Assembly: GCA_022402465.1 (NCBI GenBank)
Contig: JAKRSH010000014.1
Span: forward strand, 62,001 to 126,000
DNA from: Leptospiraceae bacterium
Lineage (GTDB): Bacteria > Spirochaetota > Leptospiria > Leptospirales > Leptospiraceae
Length of the DNA stretch: 64,000 nucleotides
Direction of reading: 5' to 3'
The notes under the pieces are model-generated. The model did no database searches and had not been told where the DNA came from. It worked only from the letters and a program-made list of their open reading frames with translations. Numbering within the stretch: position 1 is the stretch's first letter; the number at the start of each line of letters is the position of its first letter. The translations under genes and the position numbers were made by a program. Shown piece by piece: positions 8,774 through 19,179 of the stretch.

Positions 8774-11173
8774 ATGGCAAACCCTACAGAACTCAACGAA
8801 GAAGATTTTTTGAAAGAAACATTTGAAGGAAGTTCAAATGGAATTTCGCAGGGTTCTGTTTATATTTTTTCACCTGATAGTCTTGGCTCCTTGAATCCTA
8901 CCGCAAGAGCCATCATGGATGAATTGAAAGATTGGCACAAAAGAGTCAAAGCACATGGTTCTAAAGAAATCCATCCATCTTATTTACTCACTCTAGATAA
9001 AGTTCCCGAAGCTCTCAACAAATTCAATAATCTTTCTGTTCAGAATAAGACGGAAGCGGCGATACACCTAGCTTTGAAACAAATTATTGACTTTGATAAA
9101 CGAGGTCAAAATCGGGTTGCATATATTTACCCATTTCTTGTACGAAATGGAAATAAAATTACTTCCAAAATCTCAATTATCTCTCCTCAAATTGAATCCA
9201 AAACAGATGTTATACCCTACAGGCAAGCTTGCCTAAGAGCATCCCAGGAATTAATTGACATGATTCTTTCCCATCGTGCCAAGAAGATACGAATTGTAGA
9301 TGAAGACACACCTGGTGCTTATTTATTCGCGAAAACAAAAAATGAAGAGTCATGGCTCTTTCCTAAACTAGCCTCCTTAGATTCTGAAATATCGAATTTA
9401 GTTAGAAAAGGTTTTGCACCTGTTCCACCTATTCCAATTCCTGAATTTACTGAAGATGTAATTCATTATGCGAAGGAACAGAAGTCTGTAGTTCAAATCC
9501 TACCCGATTACCACATTATTGTCGATGAACTAGAATTAAATGAAGATGGTTCTTTCAAGAGACAACCAGAAATAATCAATCAATATAGATCTCAAGTTGA
9601 TGGTTTAGAAAAGTTTATCGAAACCCATTTAAGAAAACTTGCAACAGAAATAAAATACGATTCGTACATCGAGAGAATGAATGAATTTCATGCTCAACAT
9701 GTTGTGGCAGTCGCTCATGGTAGAAGGCAGAATTCAGATAAAGCAAAAGCAATGATTGAATTGGTTGAATCTTTTCCATTTGAGAAAGCAACTTCCAATT
9801 ACGGTAAAAGAATCAAAGAAACTACCGACCTATCTATCAAAATTCTTAAAAAACTTTTAGTAGAAAAGGATCAAATCTTTGATCGCAAAGATGAATCTGT
9901 TTATGTAAAAATCCGTAAGCAAGTCATGGATAGAATTCCTGAATATACTAAGAATAATAATGTCCTTATGAAAATTGATTTCCCAGAAGAAATTGTTAAG
10001 ATGGGAATCAAAGAAGAAAAGCGTATCGAAGATCTTTCAAATCGTTTAAAGAATGATGTTACGGAAAAATTTTCATACCACGAATTCAAAAAAGAGAATG
10101 GGGATTCTATTTTTTATGTTGTCGACCATGGCTATATGTCTGCCGTATTGCATAAGTTAACTGCACATGCGAATGATAGCCCTGAATACAAAAGACAGCT
10201 TGATATTGCCAAAATCATCAATGATAAGCTATCCAATCCCAAGCATCCAGAACTAAATAGTAAACTCAGGCCTGAAATAATTGTTAAACTAAGTTCTGAT
10301 ATGCGTGAAATGGACAGAACGCACCAAGAAAAAATTCGAAACCAAGAGTTTCAAAAGAAAATAAATATACCAGCAGGTTTATTGAGTTTTACAGCTTCTA
10401 TATTAATTTTTGTAACCGCTTCTTACTACTTAAGGAGTCTAGTTCCAGTTGTCTTTGGTGTTCCCTTTTCTACTATAATAGGTGTTATGGCAGCCTACTT
10501 CTTCCGAGAAAAAAGCAATGATGAATTAAGAGCAGAAGTTTTGGCTTCAGGTAAATTTGGAACATTGGGCATAGATCATCATTCTTCTGGAACGGGAAAT
10601 TTTGGAATGATAGATATGCCAGGTGACAAAGCTGGTAGCGGAGGATTCTTTGGAACCTCTTCTTCTAAAACTGGGTCAACTTCTTCCTCAAAGGGCGATA
10701 CCATGGTATCGGAATCCAATGAAAAGAAAGAAGCTAAAATCTTGGATATTCTTCGTGCTGCGGATGGATTGGTTTTTCCTAAAAAATTTAATAAGATCAC
10801 TGAAAAAGTCATGGATCTCAAAACAATGAGAAAGAAAATATATGGTTCTCTAAAGGATATTCGTCGAAGAAACTTAACTATGAGTAAAGAAAGAGACGAT
10901 AATAAAGTAGCATCTACTGTAGAATTTGCCTTGGTTCAATCCAGTGCTATTATAAATTTTCCTGATGAAATCGCGATTAAAACTATGCCTAACACATTAT
11001 ATGTACTAAAGCATGATTTAAAGTCACCTTTATTTCGTGAACAGTTAGCTGATTCATATAGAGAAGAAATGAATAAGAAGAAGTTTGACAAAAAATTGGT
11101 AAAATACTATACTTTCTTAATTAATACGATTGAAATGGAATATTTCAAATATCTACCCAAGAAAAAGCTTTGA
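8774..11173 (+). CDS. Hypothetical 799-aa protein with a central hydrophobic membrane segment
   Basis: Long ORF 4 nt after avtA; hydrophobic segment IPAGLLSFTASILIFVTASYYLRSLVPVVFGVPFSTIIGVMAAYFF; no family recognised. Confidence 0.85.
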   Translation: MANPTELNEEDFLKETFEGSSNGISQGSVYIFSPDSLGSLNPTARAIMDELKDWHKRVKAHGSKEIHPSYLLTLDKVPEALNKFNNLSVQNKTEAAIHLALKQIIDFDKRGQNRVAYIYPFLVRNGNKITSKISIISPQIESKTDVIPYRQACLRASQELIDMILSHRAKKIRIVDEDTPGAYLFAKTKNEESWLFPKLASLDSEISNLVRKGFAPVPPIPIPEFTEDVIHYAKEQKSVVQILPDYHIIVDELELNEDGSFKRQPEIINQYRSQVDGLEKFIETHLRKLATEIKYDSYIERMNEFHAQHVVAVAHGRRQNSDKAKAMIELVESFPFEKATSNYGKRIKETTDLSIKILKKLLVEKDQIFDRKDESVYVKIRKQVMDRIPEYTKNNNVLMKIDFPEEIVKMGIKEEKRIEDLSNRLKNDVTEKFSYHEFKKENGDSIFYVVDHGYMSAVLHKLTAHANDSPEYKRQLDIAKIINDKLSNPKHPELNSKLRPEIIVKLSSDMREMDRTHQEKIRNQEFQKKINIPAGLLSFTASILIFVTASYYLRSLVPVVFGVPFSTIIGVMAAYFFREKSNDELRAEVLASGKFGTLGIDHHSSGTGNFGMIDMPGDKAGSGGFFGTSSSKTGSTSSSKGDTMVSESNEKKEAKILDILRAADGLVFPKKFNKITEKVMDLKTMRKKIYGSLKDIRRRNLTMSKERDDNKVASTVEFALVQSSAIINFPDEIAIKTMPNTLYVLKHDLKSPLFREQLADSYREEMNKKKFDKKLVKYYTFLINTIEMEYFKYLPKKKL

Positions 11174-14100
11174 ATTTTACAATCCTCTCATTTTTTACTA
11201 AAATCTTAATATTCATTATTTTCATTTCAAATTATAATTTGTTAGCTGAGGACTTCAGCGACCTAGAGGAAACCAGAGTTAAAGTTTATGGATCAGAAAA
11301 AGATAAAAAATATCGTTTAGATGGCTTTTTTATAGAGTGGGAGAATTGGCCCAGAGAAAATCCAAGCCACAATCATTTTCATTTTTTTTGGTTTGCAAAC
11401 ACTACCAATTATCCTAAATTCAAAAAGAATCAAGTATTTCCTTTTTTTTCAAATATAGAAAGCAAGATAGATCCAAGAAAATCAACGAATTATCTACTCT
11501 TATATAACTCTAGTGTTGATCGTGACAAAAATGAAACTACTATCTTATTTCCTTTTTATTTTGCTGGAAATAGCTCAATCAATAATTCAAATTATCTGGG
11601 AATTTTTCCTTTCTTTTACAAGAGTAATAAGAATTTAAATTCTTATAATGAAAGTAAATTACTTCTACCTGGATTTTATAAAACTGCAGAGAATGATTTT
11701 AAAAATAAAGAATCCTCTAAATTTATAATTTCCCCTTTCTATGTTTCTAATTCATCCAAGTCCCAAGATATAGAATATTCAAAATCCTGGTTCCCAATTA
11801 TTCCATTCTATTATACAGCAGAAGATAATAAGAATAAGCATAATAATATTATCTGGCTATTAGATACGAATCACAATAAATTGACTGAAAAAATTGATAG
11901 ATTTTGGTTCTTACCAATCTTTTATTGGAAAAAAGAGGAATACTTAAATATATTTCCTCTTTATTTCAATAAACTATCTAAGACTGAAGATTCTAATGTT
12001 TGGTTCGGAATTATTCCTCCGATTTACAGAAGTTATTCGCCCAATCATTCGACTTTTTACTTTTTAAATTTCTACAAATCTACCCAAAAGATATCCACTA
12101 CGAAAGATTCTTTTACAACATTCTTTCCATTCTATTTTCACTCTAATAATAATCAAAATGAATCTTTCACTCTATTCCCGATTTTATATCTAAATCAAAA
12201 AGATAAGGATTCTTCTTCTCACACCAATCTTTTGCTTTTATATGATCATGGCTTAGATAAAGATAGCAATCTCAATAGATTGTGGTTGATGCCGTTTTAT
12301 TTTTATAAAAAAGATATTTACAATTATATTGTTCCTTTCTTTTTTCAAAATTCTAATAAGAACAAGCAACAAAATGAGATTTCTTCTAATTCATGGTTTG
12401 GAGTTCTTCCACCTATTTATAGAAGCTATTCTCAAAACCATTCTACATTCTATTTAATAAATTTTTTTACATCAAACAAGAAAGATAAATCTAAAGAAGA
12501 GAATGTTACAATTTTCTTTCCATTTTATTTTGATTCAAATAATTCATTGAATGAATCAATGACTTTTATTCCTCTTCTTTATTTCAACAATCGTGAGACA
12601 AATTTAAAATCTCATACTAATGTTTTGCTAGCATATGACCATTCCCTAGACCAAGAAGGAAATTTAAATCGCTTATGGATAATGCCTTTTTATTTTTACA
12701 AAAAAAACTCCTATCAATATATTGTTCCTTTCTACTTCGGAAATGATGAGTCGACACAATTTCAAGATAGTACAACATGGGGACCATTTTATTACATAAG
12801 GAAGACTGAGTCAGTTCATGAGAAATATTTTCTATTGTACTACGAAAGCCAAGAGAAGGGAAAATTTATTGACTCTCATCTAACAAATATTTTCCCATTT
12901 TTCTATTCATGGGATACTAAAACTAGCAAAGTAATACAAGCAAGGACTGAATTCAATAAAGGATTCTATCTTTTTCCAATTTTTTATAGAAATGAAAACA
13001 CGAACAGGGAAACCTATTCTAACTTAGTCGGACTAGTAAGTTGGACCAAGGATAATAAAGACGAACTGATTCAGAATACTATCTTTCCTGTTAGGTTTTA
13101 TAAAAAAGATTCATATTCAATATGGTTTCCTTTTAGTTTTCAATTTTGTAAAACTGAAACATCTTCAGAGACTGGAAAAAGATGGGGAGCTTTCTTTTAC
13201 TCAAGTTGGTCACCCGAAGAAGAAAAATTTTGGATATTCAACTATTACTCCTACCAAGATAAGAAGAAAGATTTGCATTCTAAAACTTTTTTCCCGATCT
13301 ATCATTCGTGGAAAAAAGAAAATTCTAATGGCACTTTAGTTTTTCCATTTTATATAGATGCAGATTTTCGTGATGAGAAGGATAAAGATAAATTTAATAA
13401 TTTTAATTTAAACATCTTAGGCATAGCATCCCAAACATCCAAGGGAATTTTTCAACCTAGCTTTTCATTTGATGGAGGAAAAAAATCCAAATACTACTAT
13501 TTAGATACAGATATATCATGGTTGTATTATGCATTTCGTATCTCCAATCGAACTAGCAATAAGTTTATTAAAGATTTATTGCCTGGAGAAAAGCCAGATC
13601 CTTCGAGTTTAGGATTAATAACAAGCTCAGAAGATTCAAAGTCACCGCGAGTCAATTCAAAGAAATCTTTTACTCGAGAAGATTCATTTAATTTCATTGG
13701 TGTGAATGTACTTTTTGGAGTATTTGGTTATGAGGCAGCCGATACACAACGTCACATTCGATTGCTCCCACTTGCTTGGTTTACATACGATACAGAAGTA
13801 GATGAGAATATTTATGCAGGTCCTTTACCCTTACCCTTTGTTTGGTATTCATCGGCTAACCTTAAGTATAGAGTAATTTTTCCTATCTATGGATACCAAA
13901 ATTCCGAGGACGCAGAAAGACATTCCTATGGATTATTTATTTTCTTAAAGGAAGCATTGGTTGAGAATAACACACAGGAAACTTCTGTGGTCTGGCCATT
14001 TATCAATTGGCATGAATCTGACATTAAGTCAGGTTCAAGAGTCTTGCCTTTTTATTGGCAGAGAACCTCGAAAGAAGAGAAAGAAATATCTGATTCCTTA

Positions 14101-17100
14101 ATTATTCCTCTTGGTTTGACCTACTTAAATAAAACAACTAACAATCAAAATATTTCTACTAAAACATGGATTTCACCATTTTTGTTTAGGAATGACAGTC
14201 CCTACGAAGATGGAAAGATCGAGAGAATTTATTCGCCTTTTGCCTTGTTTTATTGGAGTAGCACTCTCACATCCAAAATAGAAGATAAAGTTTTTCTTTC
14301 ACCGATTTTTTTCAATTTTGCAACAAAACAAAAGGATAACAAGCAGACTCAATTTTCAAATTTTTGGTTGGTACCTATTATAGGATTCGAATCTGAATCG
14401 AATGATGATTATTGGTTGAACTATTTTATTTTTTACAATAAATCAAAATCTGCTAAGGAAGACAGCATAACAATATTTCCTTTATATAGTGAAACGAATC
14501 AATACAATAAAAGTGAATTAGTAAATCAGTCTAACTTTTACTTCCCATTATTTCCTATACTAACTAGTTATAAGCCGATCCATTCTGAGAATACTAAAGA
14601 GCAATTCAGAATAATTTCTCCTTTCTTGTTTTCTACTTCAATCAAAACCAAAGAAGAATCATTATACCGAGAACAACTCTATCCTATTCCTTTATTTTAT
14701 TCTGAATTTGATAAATCAAGCGATACAAATTTTTATAGTTTATTATTGCTATTCCAGTTTGAATCAAAGCCTACAGAAGAAGTATATAGAATATTTCCAA
14801 TTCTACAGCTATCGAATCATACAGTTCAAACAAATTCAACAAGACAATCGAGGAATTGGATCCTGCCTTTGTATTGGAAATCAAATTATGAATACCTCGA
14901 TAAGAACCTAAAGCAAATTGAAGAAAAGAAATTCATATCGCTTCCCTATGCATCCTTTTCTTCCAAAGAAAGCAAAACAATAGTAGTTCCACCGCTTCTT
15001 TATTATTCAAGATCCAATAATAAAGAAAATTTCCAAAGTATATTTTTCTTAGCAAATCACACAGAGAATGAAGAATTTGAAAGTTATAATTTCTTTCCTT
15101 TTTATCATTACTTTTCTACAAAACCAAGCTTGGGTAAGTCTTCAGAAATTGATGAGAAGATAAATACAAATGATAAACTATCTTTAAATCAAAAGTCCAA
15201 CAAGAATCCAAGGAAAGACGATTCAATTCTTGCACCAAATATACATTATGTGAATCGACTCTTTCCTTTTTACTCATACAAAACGAAAGATACAAATTCT
15301 GGCACACCTGTAAGTAAAGAATTCTTAAGTATCTTTTATACCTTAAGTTCAGAATATAATAAAAGTGGTGAATTAGATAATTCCATATACTGGATACCTC
15401 CTCTATTGTACTCAAATGAAAGAAATCAAATTGGTTCAGAATGGACTTGGCTATTTTTCATTCGATCAAATTCCAGTGCAAATTCTAACTCGATGCAAAT
15501 TTTTCCAATATTTCATACTTCAACTTCTACAGAAAAAAATATCATTCAAAATAAAAATTGGTTATTTCCTATTTACTATTTTAATACAGAAGTATCAACT
15601 AAGAATGATAATATCGAAAGCTTAACAATTTTACCATTTTTGTTGTACTATTCAAGCTCAGATAAAGATGAAGAATACTACAATTGGATGTTTATCGCCA
15701 ATTATAAAAATTCGAACAAATCTAATTCAGTCAATTTCTTTCCTCTCTATCATTATTATTCAACGAATCCAAGTTATAAAGGAGAACAAGAATACAACAA
15801 TAGATTTATTCCTTTTTATTCTTATTCATCTAAGACAAGTGCAGATGGCAAACCAATCGAGACTAATTTCCTAAGCTTATTCTATGCGAGTGCATCAAGC
15901 TATAATGAGAAGGCTGAATTAAACTTATCAAAATTCTGGATTCCATTTGCTCTCTACTCTCAGCAGCATACTCCCGGTTCATCGGAATGGACTTGGCTAT
16001 TTTTCATAAAATCAGAATCATCAGCAAGTAAAGATTCATTTAATATTTATCCTATCTATCATTCTTCTTCAAGTAAAGAAATTGAAGCTAATAAATCAAA
16101 AAACTGGTTCTTTCCTCTTTATTTTTATACTTCAGAACAATCGAAGGATCTTACAAACAAATCTAAGCAACAATCAATAAATACAAAGTTAAAATCTAAT
16201 GAAAATAAATTATTGAATAATGAAATCGATTCAAAACTATTTGTTTCATTATTTTTTAGATACTCATCCTATTTAAAGTCAAAACAAAAGGATGATTACT
16301 ATACATCTCTTTCCTTTCCTATTATACCCCTCATATACAGTGAATCTAGTTTAGATTCTTCTCATCTAAATTTATTCTACCTCTTCGATCGCAAAGTAGA
16401 AGAAGACCAATTGACTCGTTTCTTTCTTTTTCCATATTACTATGAAAATGATGATCCTAAAAATACTAAATCTACATCCTACCATCATTTGATTCCATTT
16501 TATTTTTCAGGAATTGATGATGAGGAATATTCAGCATTTATCACTGGTTTGTATATTAATTCTACCAAAAGAAGTACTTATAAAAATTTCTTATTCCTTC
16601 TTGAGCAAGAAAGCTATAAAGATATATCCGCTTTTGAATTCAATTTATTATTTAGAGCTTTACATTATGAAACAACAGATTCAACATCCAATTTTAAATT
16701 CATCTATGGTCTAGGGGAAGTCGATTTAAAAGAAAATCAAACGCAAATGAATTTAGCTTGGCTAGGCTATGAGAATACTTCAGAATCGAATTATTTAAAT
16801 CTTTTACCTTTGTATTATAAAGATGTTACAAAATCAAAAGATTTTGAATGGATTACTCCTTTACTGTACTTTTCAAAGATCAATCCAAAAGAAAAATTGG
16901 AACATTCTACTTTAGGACTTGTATATTATAATTCTGAAAATTTGGAAACTAAAGAGTCTTTACAAAGTGTTCTATTGGGAATACTTTATTACAAGACAGT
17001 GAAGCCTAAAGAAAGAGGTTACACAGGTAGAGGAAGTTTATGGGGAGCACTCTGGGAATACAATACAGAAGATGAAACGAATTATTCCAAATTTTCTATT

Positions 17101-17172
17101 CTTAAAATTCTCTATTCCCGAAGAGAAGATGACCAAGGCGTTCGACATAGAATTTTATTTTTAGAATTTTGA
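11170..17172 (+). CDS. Giant (2000 aa) secreted/outer-membrane-like repeat protein rich in FPFYY-type aromatic motifs
   Basis: TTG start overlapping the upstream TGA (TTGA); N-terminal signal-peptide-like FFTKILIFIIFISNYNLLAED; repeats such as WFGIIPPIYRSYS, FFPFYF, LNRLWLMPFYFYKKD, EWTWLFFI; C-terminus ...RHRILFLEF ending in Phe. Confidence 0.9.
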   Translation: MNFTILSFFTKILIFIIFISNYNLLAEDFSDLEETRVKVYGSEKDKKYRLDGFFIEWENWPRENPSHNHFHFFWFANTTNYPKFKKNQVFPFFSNIESKIDPRKSTNYLLLYNSSVDRDKNETTILFPFYFAGNSSINNSNYLGIFPFFYKSNKNLNSYNESKLLLPGFYKTAENDFKNKESSKFIISPFYVSNSSKSQDIEYSKSWFPIIPFYYTAEDNKNKHNNIIWLLDTNHNKLTEKIDRFWFLPIFYWKKEEYLNIFPLYFNKLSKTEDSNVWFGIIPPIYRSYSPNHSTFYFLNFYKSTQKISTTKDSFTTFFPFYFHSNNNQNESFTLFPILYLNQKDKDSSSHTNLLLLYDHGLDKDSNLNRLWLMPFYFYKKDIYNYIVPFFFQNSNKNKQQNEISSNSWFGVLPPIYRSYSQNHSTFYLINFFTSNKKDKSKEENVTIFFPFYFDSNNSLNESMTFIPLLYFNNRETNLKSHTNVLLAYDHSLDQEGNLNRLWIMPFYFYKKNSYQYIVPFYFGNDESTQFQDSTTWGPFYYIRKTESVHEKYFLLYYESQEKGKFIDSHLTNIFPFFYSWDTKTSKVIQARTEFNKGFYLFPIFYRNENTNRETYSNLVGLVSWTKDNKDELIQNTIFPVRFYKKDSYSIWFPFSFQFCKTETSSETGKRWGAFFYSSWSPEEEKFWIFNYYSYQDKKKDLHSKTFFPIYHSWKKENSNGTLVFPFYIDADFRDEKDKDKFNNFNLNILGIASQTSKGIFQPSFSFDGGKKSKYYYLDTDISWLYYAFRISNRTSNKFIKDLLPGEKPDPSSLGLITSSEDSKSPRVNSKKSFTREDSFNFIGVNVLFGVFGYEAADTQRHIRLLPLAWFTYDTEVDENIYAGPLPLPFVWYSSANLKYRVIFPIYGYQNSEDAERHSYGLFIFLKEALVENNTQETSVVWPFINWHESDIKSGSRVLPFYWQRTSKEEKEISDSLIIPLGLTYLNKTTNNQNISTKTWISPFLFRNDSPYEDGKIERIYSPFALFYWSSTLTSKIEDKVFLSPIFFNFATKQKDNKQTQFSNFWLVPIIGFESESNDDYWLNYFIFYNKSKSAKEDSITIFPLYSETNQYNKSELVNQSNFYFPLFPILTSYKPIHSENTKEQFRIISPFLFSTSIKTKEESLYREQLYPIPLFYSEFDKSSDTNFYSLLLLFQFESKPTEEVYRIFPILQLSNHTVQTNSTRQSRNWILPLYWKSNYEYLDKNLKQIEEKKFISLPYASFSSKESKTIVVPPLLYYSRSNNKENFQSIFFLANHTENEEFESYNFFPFYHYFSTKPSLGKSSEIDEKINTNDKLSLNQKSNKNPRKDDSILAPNIHYVNRLFPFYSYKTKDTNSGTPVSKEFLSIFYTLSSEYNKSGELDNSIYWIPPLLYSNERNQIGSEWTWLFFIRSNSSANSNSMQIFPIFHTSTSTEKNIIQNKNWLFPIYYFNTEVSTKNDNIESLTILPFLLYYSSSDKDEEYYNWMFIANYKNSNKSNSVNFFPLYHYYSTNPSYKGEQEYNNRFIPFYSYSSKTSADGKPIETNFLSLFYASASSYNEKAELNLSKFWIPFALYSQQHTPGSSEWTWLFFIKSESSASKDSFNIYPIYHSSSSKEIEANKSKNWFFPLYFYTSEQSKDLTNKSKQQSINTKLKSNENKLLNNEIDSKLFVSLFFRYSSYLKSKQKDDYYTSLSFPIIPLIYSESSLDSSHLNLFYLFDRKVEEDQLTRFFLFPYYYENDDPKNTKSTSYHHLIPFYFSGIDDEEYSAFITGLYINSTKRSTYKNFLFLLEQESYKDISAFEFNLLFRALHYETTDSTSNFKFIYGLGEVDLKENQTQMNLAWLGYENTSESNYLNLLPLYYKDVTKSKDFEWITPLLYFSKINPKEKLEHSTLGLVYYNSENLETKESLQSVLLGILYYKTVKPKERGYTGRGSLWGALWEYNTEDETNYSKFSILKILYSRREDDQGVRHRILFLEF
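11995..12780 (+). repeat. Two tandem copies of a 393-bp (131-aa) unit inside the giant ORF
   Basis: NVWFGIIPPIYRSYSPNHSTFYFLNFYKS... from 11995 and NSWFGVLPPIYRSYSQNHSTFYLINFFTS... from 12388; NLNRLW[LI]MPFYFYKK recurs at the same 393-nt offset (12268 and 12661). Confidence 0.9.
15244..16140 (+). repeat. Degenerate duplication with 546-bp period inside the giant ORF
   Basis: The 23-nt string gaatggacttggctatttttcat occurs at 15439 and 15985 (546 nt = 182 codons); flanking protein similarity RLFPFYSYKTK...FLSIFYTLSSEYNKSGELDNSIYWIPPLLYS versus RFIPFYSYSSK...FLSLFYASASSYNEKAELNLSKFWIPFALYS. Confidence 0.88.
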
Positions 17173-17208
17173 ATGTTTATATTAGATCAGAGATATTTTC
17201 ATAATTAT

Positions 17209-17424
17209 TTATTCGGAAGCTTTAAGGATTTCCATAGCATCTTCAAAATCATTTTCGCTTACAAAGATACGAATCAAAGCATCTGAATGGGGAAGGACTC
17301 CTTTAATAGAATCAAAATCATTTCCCATAGCAAAAGTCTCTATCCCATAACTTTTCAATAAACCTTTTAGCATTTCTGCTTCAATAGCATCCATTGTTTC
17401 GTACAATAATTTCATATGAATCAA
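17209..17424 (-). CDS. Small DUF2007-like (putative signal transducing) protein
   Basis: MKLLYETMDAIEAEMLKGLLKSYGIETFAMGND...DALIRIFVSENDFEDAMEILKA resembles DUF2007. Confidence 0.65.
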   Translation of the reverse strand: MIHMKLLYETMDAIEAEMLKGLLKSYGIETFAMGNDFDSIKGVLPHSDALIRIFVSENDFEDAMEILKASE

Positions 17425-18074
17425 TTTAAAAATTTAACTTCTACCATTACATCTTTGAAGCAATCTTTTCGTTCTTTGTCGGGCGAAATTTTCTCAAGTT
17501 TAGTATACCAAGTGCCATCTTTGGATAAGAAATCCATCCAAAGAGAATAAATGGTCGCATAACCATTTTCATTTTCTAACTTTAAGATAGAATATTCGGT
17601 ACCTTCTAGTCCCATGTCCTTATCAAATATTTCCCCTGTTCGAGTTTCAATTCTTACTTGAGATGGAACCATCTTATAAGAAGTCCCTTCTTTCTCTTCT
17701 TTAAACAAATTAGCTTTCCAAGTTAAAATTTTAATTGAAAGCATATTAGAAGCTTGGATTTTTTTTTGGTATTTAATTCCTTCTTTAATGTGCGTTAAAT
17801 TAATTTCATTTTCCTTTTGCTCCCACTTACCTTTGACCTTCCTTCCATCACAGAGAATCACTAAAAGTTCCCGGTTCTTGCCCTTGGATTCAGTTGATTC
17901 TTTCTCTAAATTATTTTCCTTATCTGAGGAAGATTTCTTATCTCCACGGCTATCTCTTTCTTCTTTTGGAATCTCAGGCATTTTGGGATCAGTAGGTAGT
18001 TTAGGAGACTTTTGAGAGTAAATATTTGCATGAAAAAATAAGGCTAAGATCAAAAGATAACTATTTCGGTTCAT
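17421..18074 (-). CDS. Hypothetical exported protein
   Basis: Signal-peptide-like N-terminus MNRNSYLLILALFFHANIYSQ followed by a charged linker; overlaps the downstream ORF by 4 nt. Confidence 0.7.
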   Translation of the reverse strand: MNRNSYLLILALFFHANIYSQKSPKLPTDPKMPEIPKEERDSRGDKKSSSDKENNLEKESTESKGKNRELLVILCDGRKVKGKWEQKENEINLTHIKEGIKYQKKIQASNMLSIKILTWKANLFKEEKEGTSYKMVPSQVRIETRTGEIFDKDMGLEGTEYSILKLENENGYATIYSLWMDFLSKDGTWYTKLEKISPDKERKDCFKDVMVEVKFLN

Positions 18075-18141
18075 TATTTAATTCGTTTCGAATGAATTTA
18101 CTTGTCAACAGATTCCCTATATCTTTAGTATAGTTTCCAAT

Positions 18142-19179
18142 ATGGAAGAATTGATAGTAAGTTTAATCCACCCTTTACCGACTCTAGGACTTTTAGGAAT
18201 TATATTAGGAAGTATTCTTATCCTTGGCAAAGGAGCTGATATGCTTGTAGAAGAAGCAGTGGTACTTTCGATTCATTGGGGAATTCCTAAAATGATTATC
18301 GGTGCTACCATTATTAGTTTAGGAACGACTTTACCTGAAGTGACTGTTTCCGTTTTTGCAGCAATCTCAGGCAATCCAGAAATCGCACTTGGGAATGCAG
18401 TAGGCTCTATCATTTGTGATACAGGACTTATCTTAGGAATTGCAATTTTGATTTCACCACCAGACATCGATAGAAATTTAGTAAACCGACAAGGGTTAAT
18501 TCAATTTGCGGCAGGAATTTTATTAGTTTTAGCCTGCATTCCTTATAACAACATTACCAGCTTATTTACGACTGGTGGAAATCTCTCTCAGTTTACTGGT
18601 TATATCTTTTTGATTTTACTGGGAGTTTATTTATTTTTCTCGGTAAAGCTTTCAAGAGCTCCTGGCAATAAATCTCAGTTAGATGATGAGATAGAAGAAG
18701 TACTGGAAGAAGAAAAAGGAAGTTCTTTGGTTTGGGTCTTTTTGAAATTAATTCTTGGAGTTTTTCTTGTAATCGCTTCTTCCAAAATTTTGATACCTGC
18801 TGTCCAAGAAACCGCTCTTCGTATGGACATTCCAGAATCCATTATAGGAGCAACTCTAGTTGCATTTGGAACTTCCCTTCCAGAGCTTGTTACCTCTGTT
18901 ACTGCAGCAAGGAAAGGGCATTCTGAATTAGCTCTAGGAAATATAATTGGTGCTGATATCTTAAACGTACTTTTTGTATCAGGCGCAGCAGCAGCAGTTA
19001 CTCCTGCAGGACTCAGCGCTCCCGGTAGCTTCTTTCTTTTCTTCTTCCCTGCTATGATATTTGTACTTTTTGTATTTAGAATCGCAGTGATGTTTTCTGA
19101 TAAACAAATTGGAAGGCCATATGGTGTTGTTTTACTTCTTGCTTATCTTCTAGTAACTGTTCTTAGTTACTTTCAATAA
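18142..19179 (+). CDS. Calcium/sodium antiporter (CaCA family, YrbG-like)
   Basis: Two inverted alpha repeats: GATIISLGTTLPEVTVSVFAAISGNPEIALGNAVGS and GATLVAFGTSLPELVTSVTAARKGHSELALGNIIGADILN. Confidence 0.92.
   Translation: MEELIVSLIHPLPTLGLLGIILGSILILGKGADMLVEEAVVLSIHWGIPKMIIGATIISLGTTLPEVTVSVFAAISGNPEIALGNAVGSIICDTGLILGIAILISPPDIDRNLVNRQGLIQFAAGILLVLACIPYNNITSLFTTGGNLSQFTGYIFLILLGVYLFFSVKLSRAPGNKSQLDDEIEEVLEEEKGSSLVWVFLKLILGVFLVIASSKILIPAVQETALRMDIPESIIGATLVAFGTSLPELVTSVTAARKGHSELALGNIIGADILNVLFVSGAAAAVTPAGLSAPGSFFLFFFPAMIFVLFVFRIAVMFSDKQIGRPYGVVLLLAYLLVTVLSYFQ

Noticed and set aside
14708-15874. ORFs at 14708, 15116 (minus), 15416 and 15668 inside the giant repeat gene
   Set aside because: Alternate-frame by-products of the low-complexity AT-rich repeat gene; the 2000-aa frame is continuous through them.
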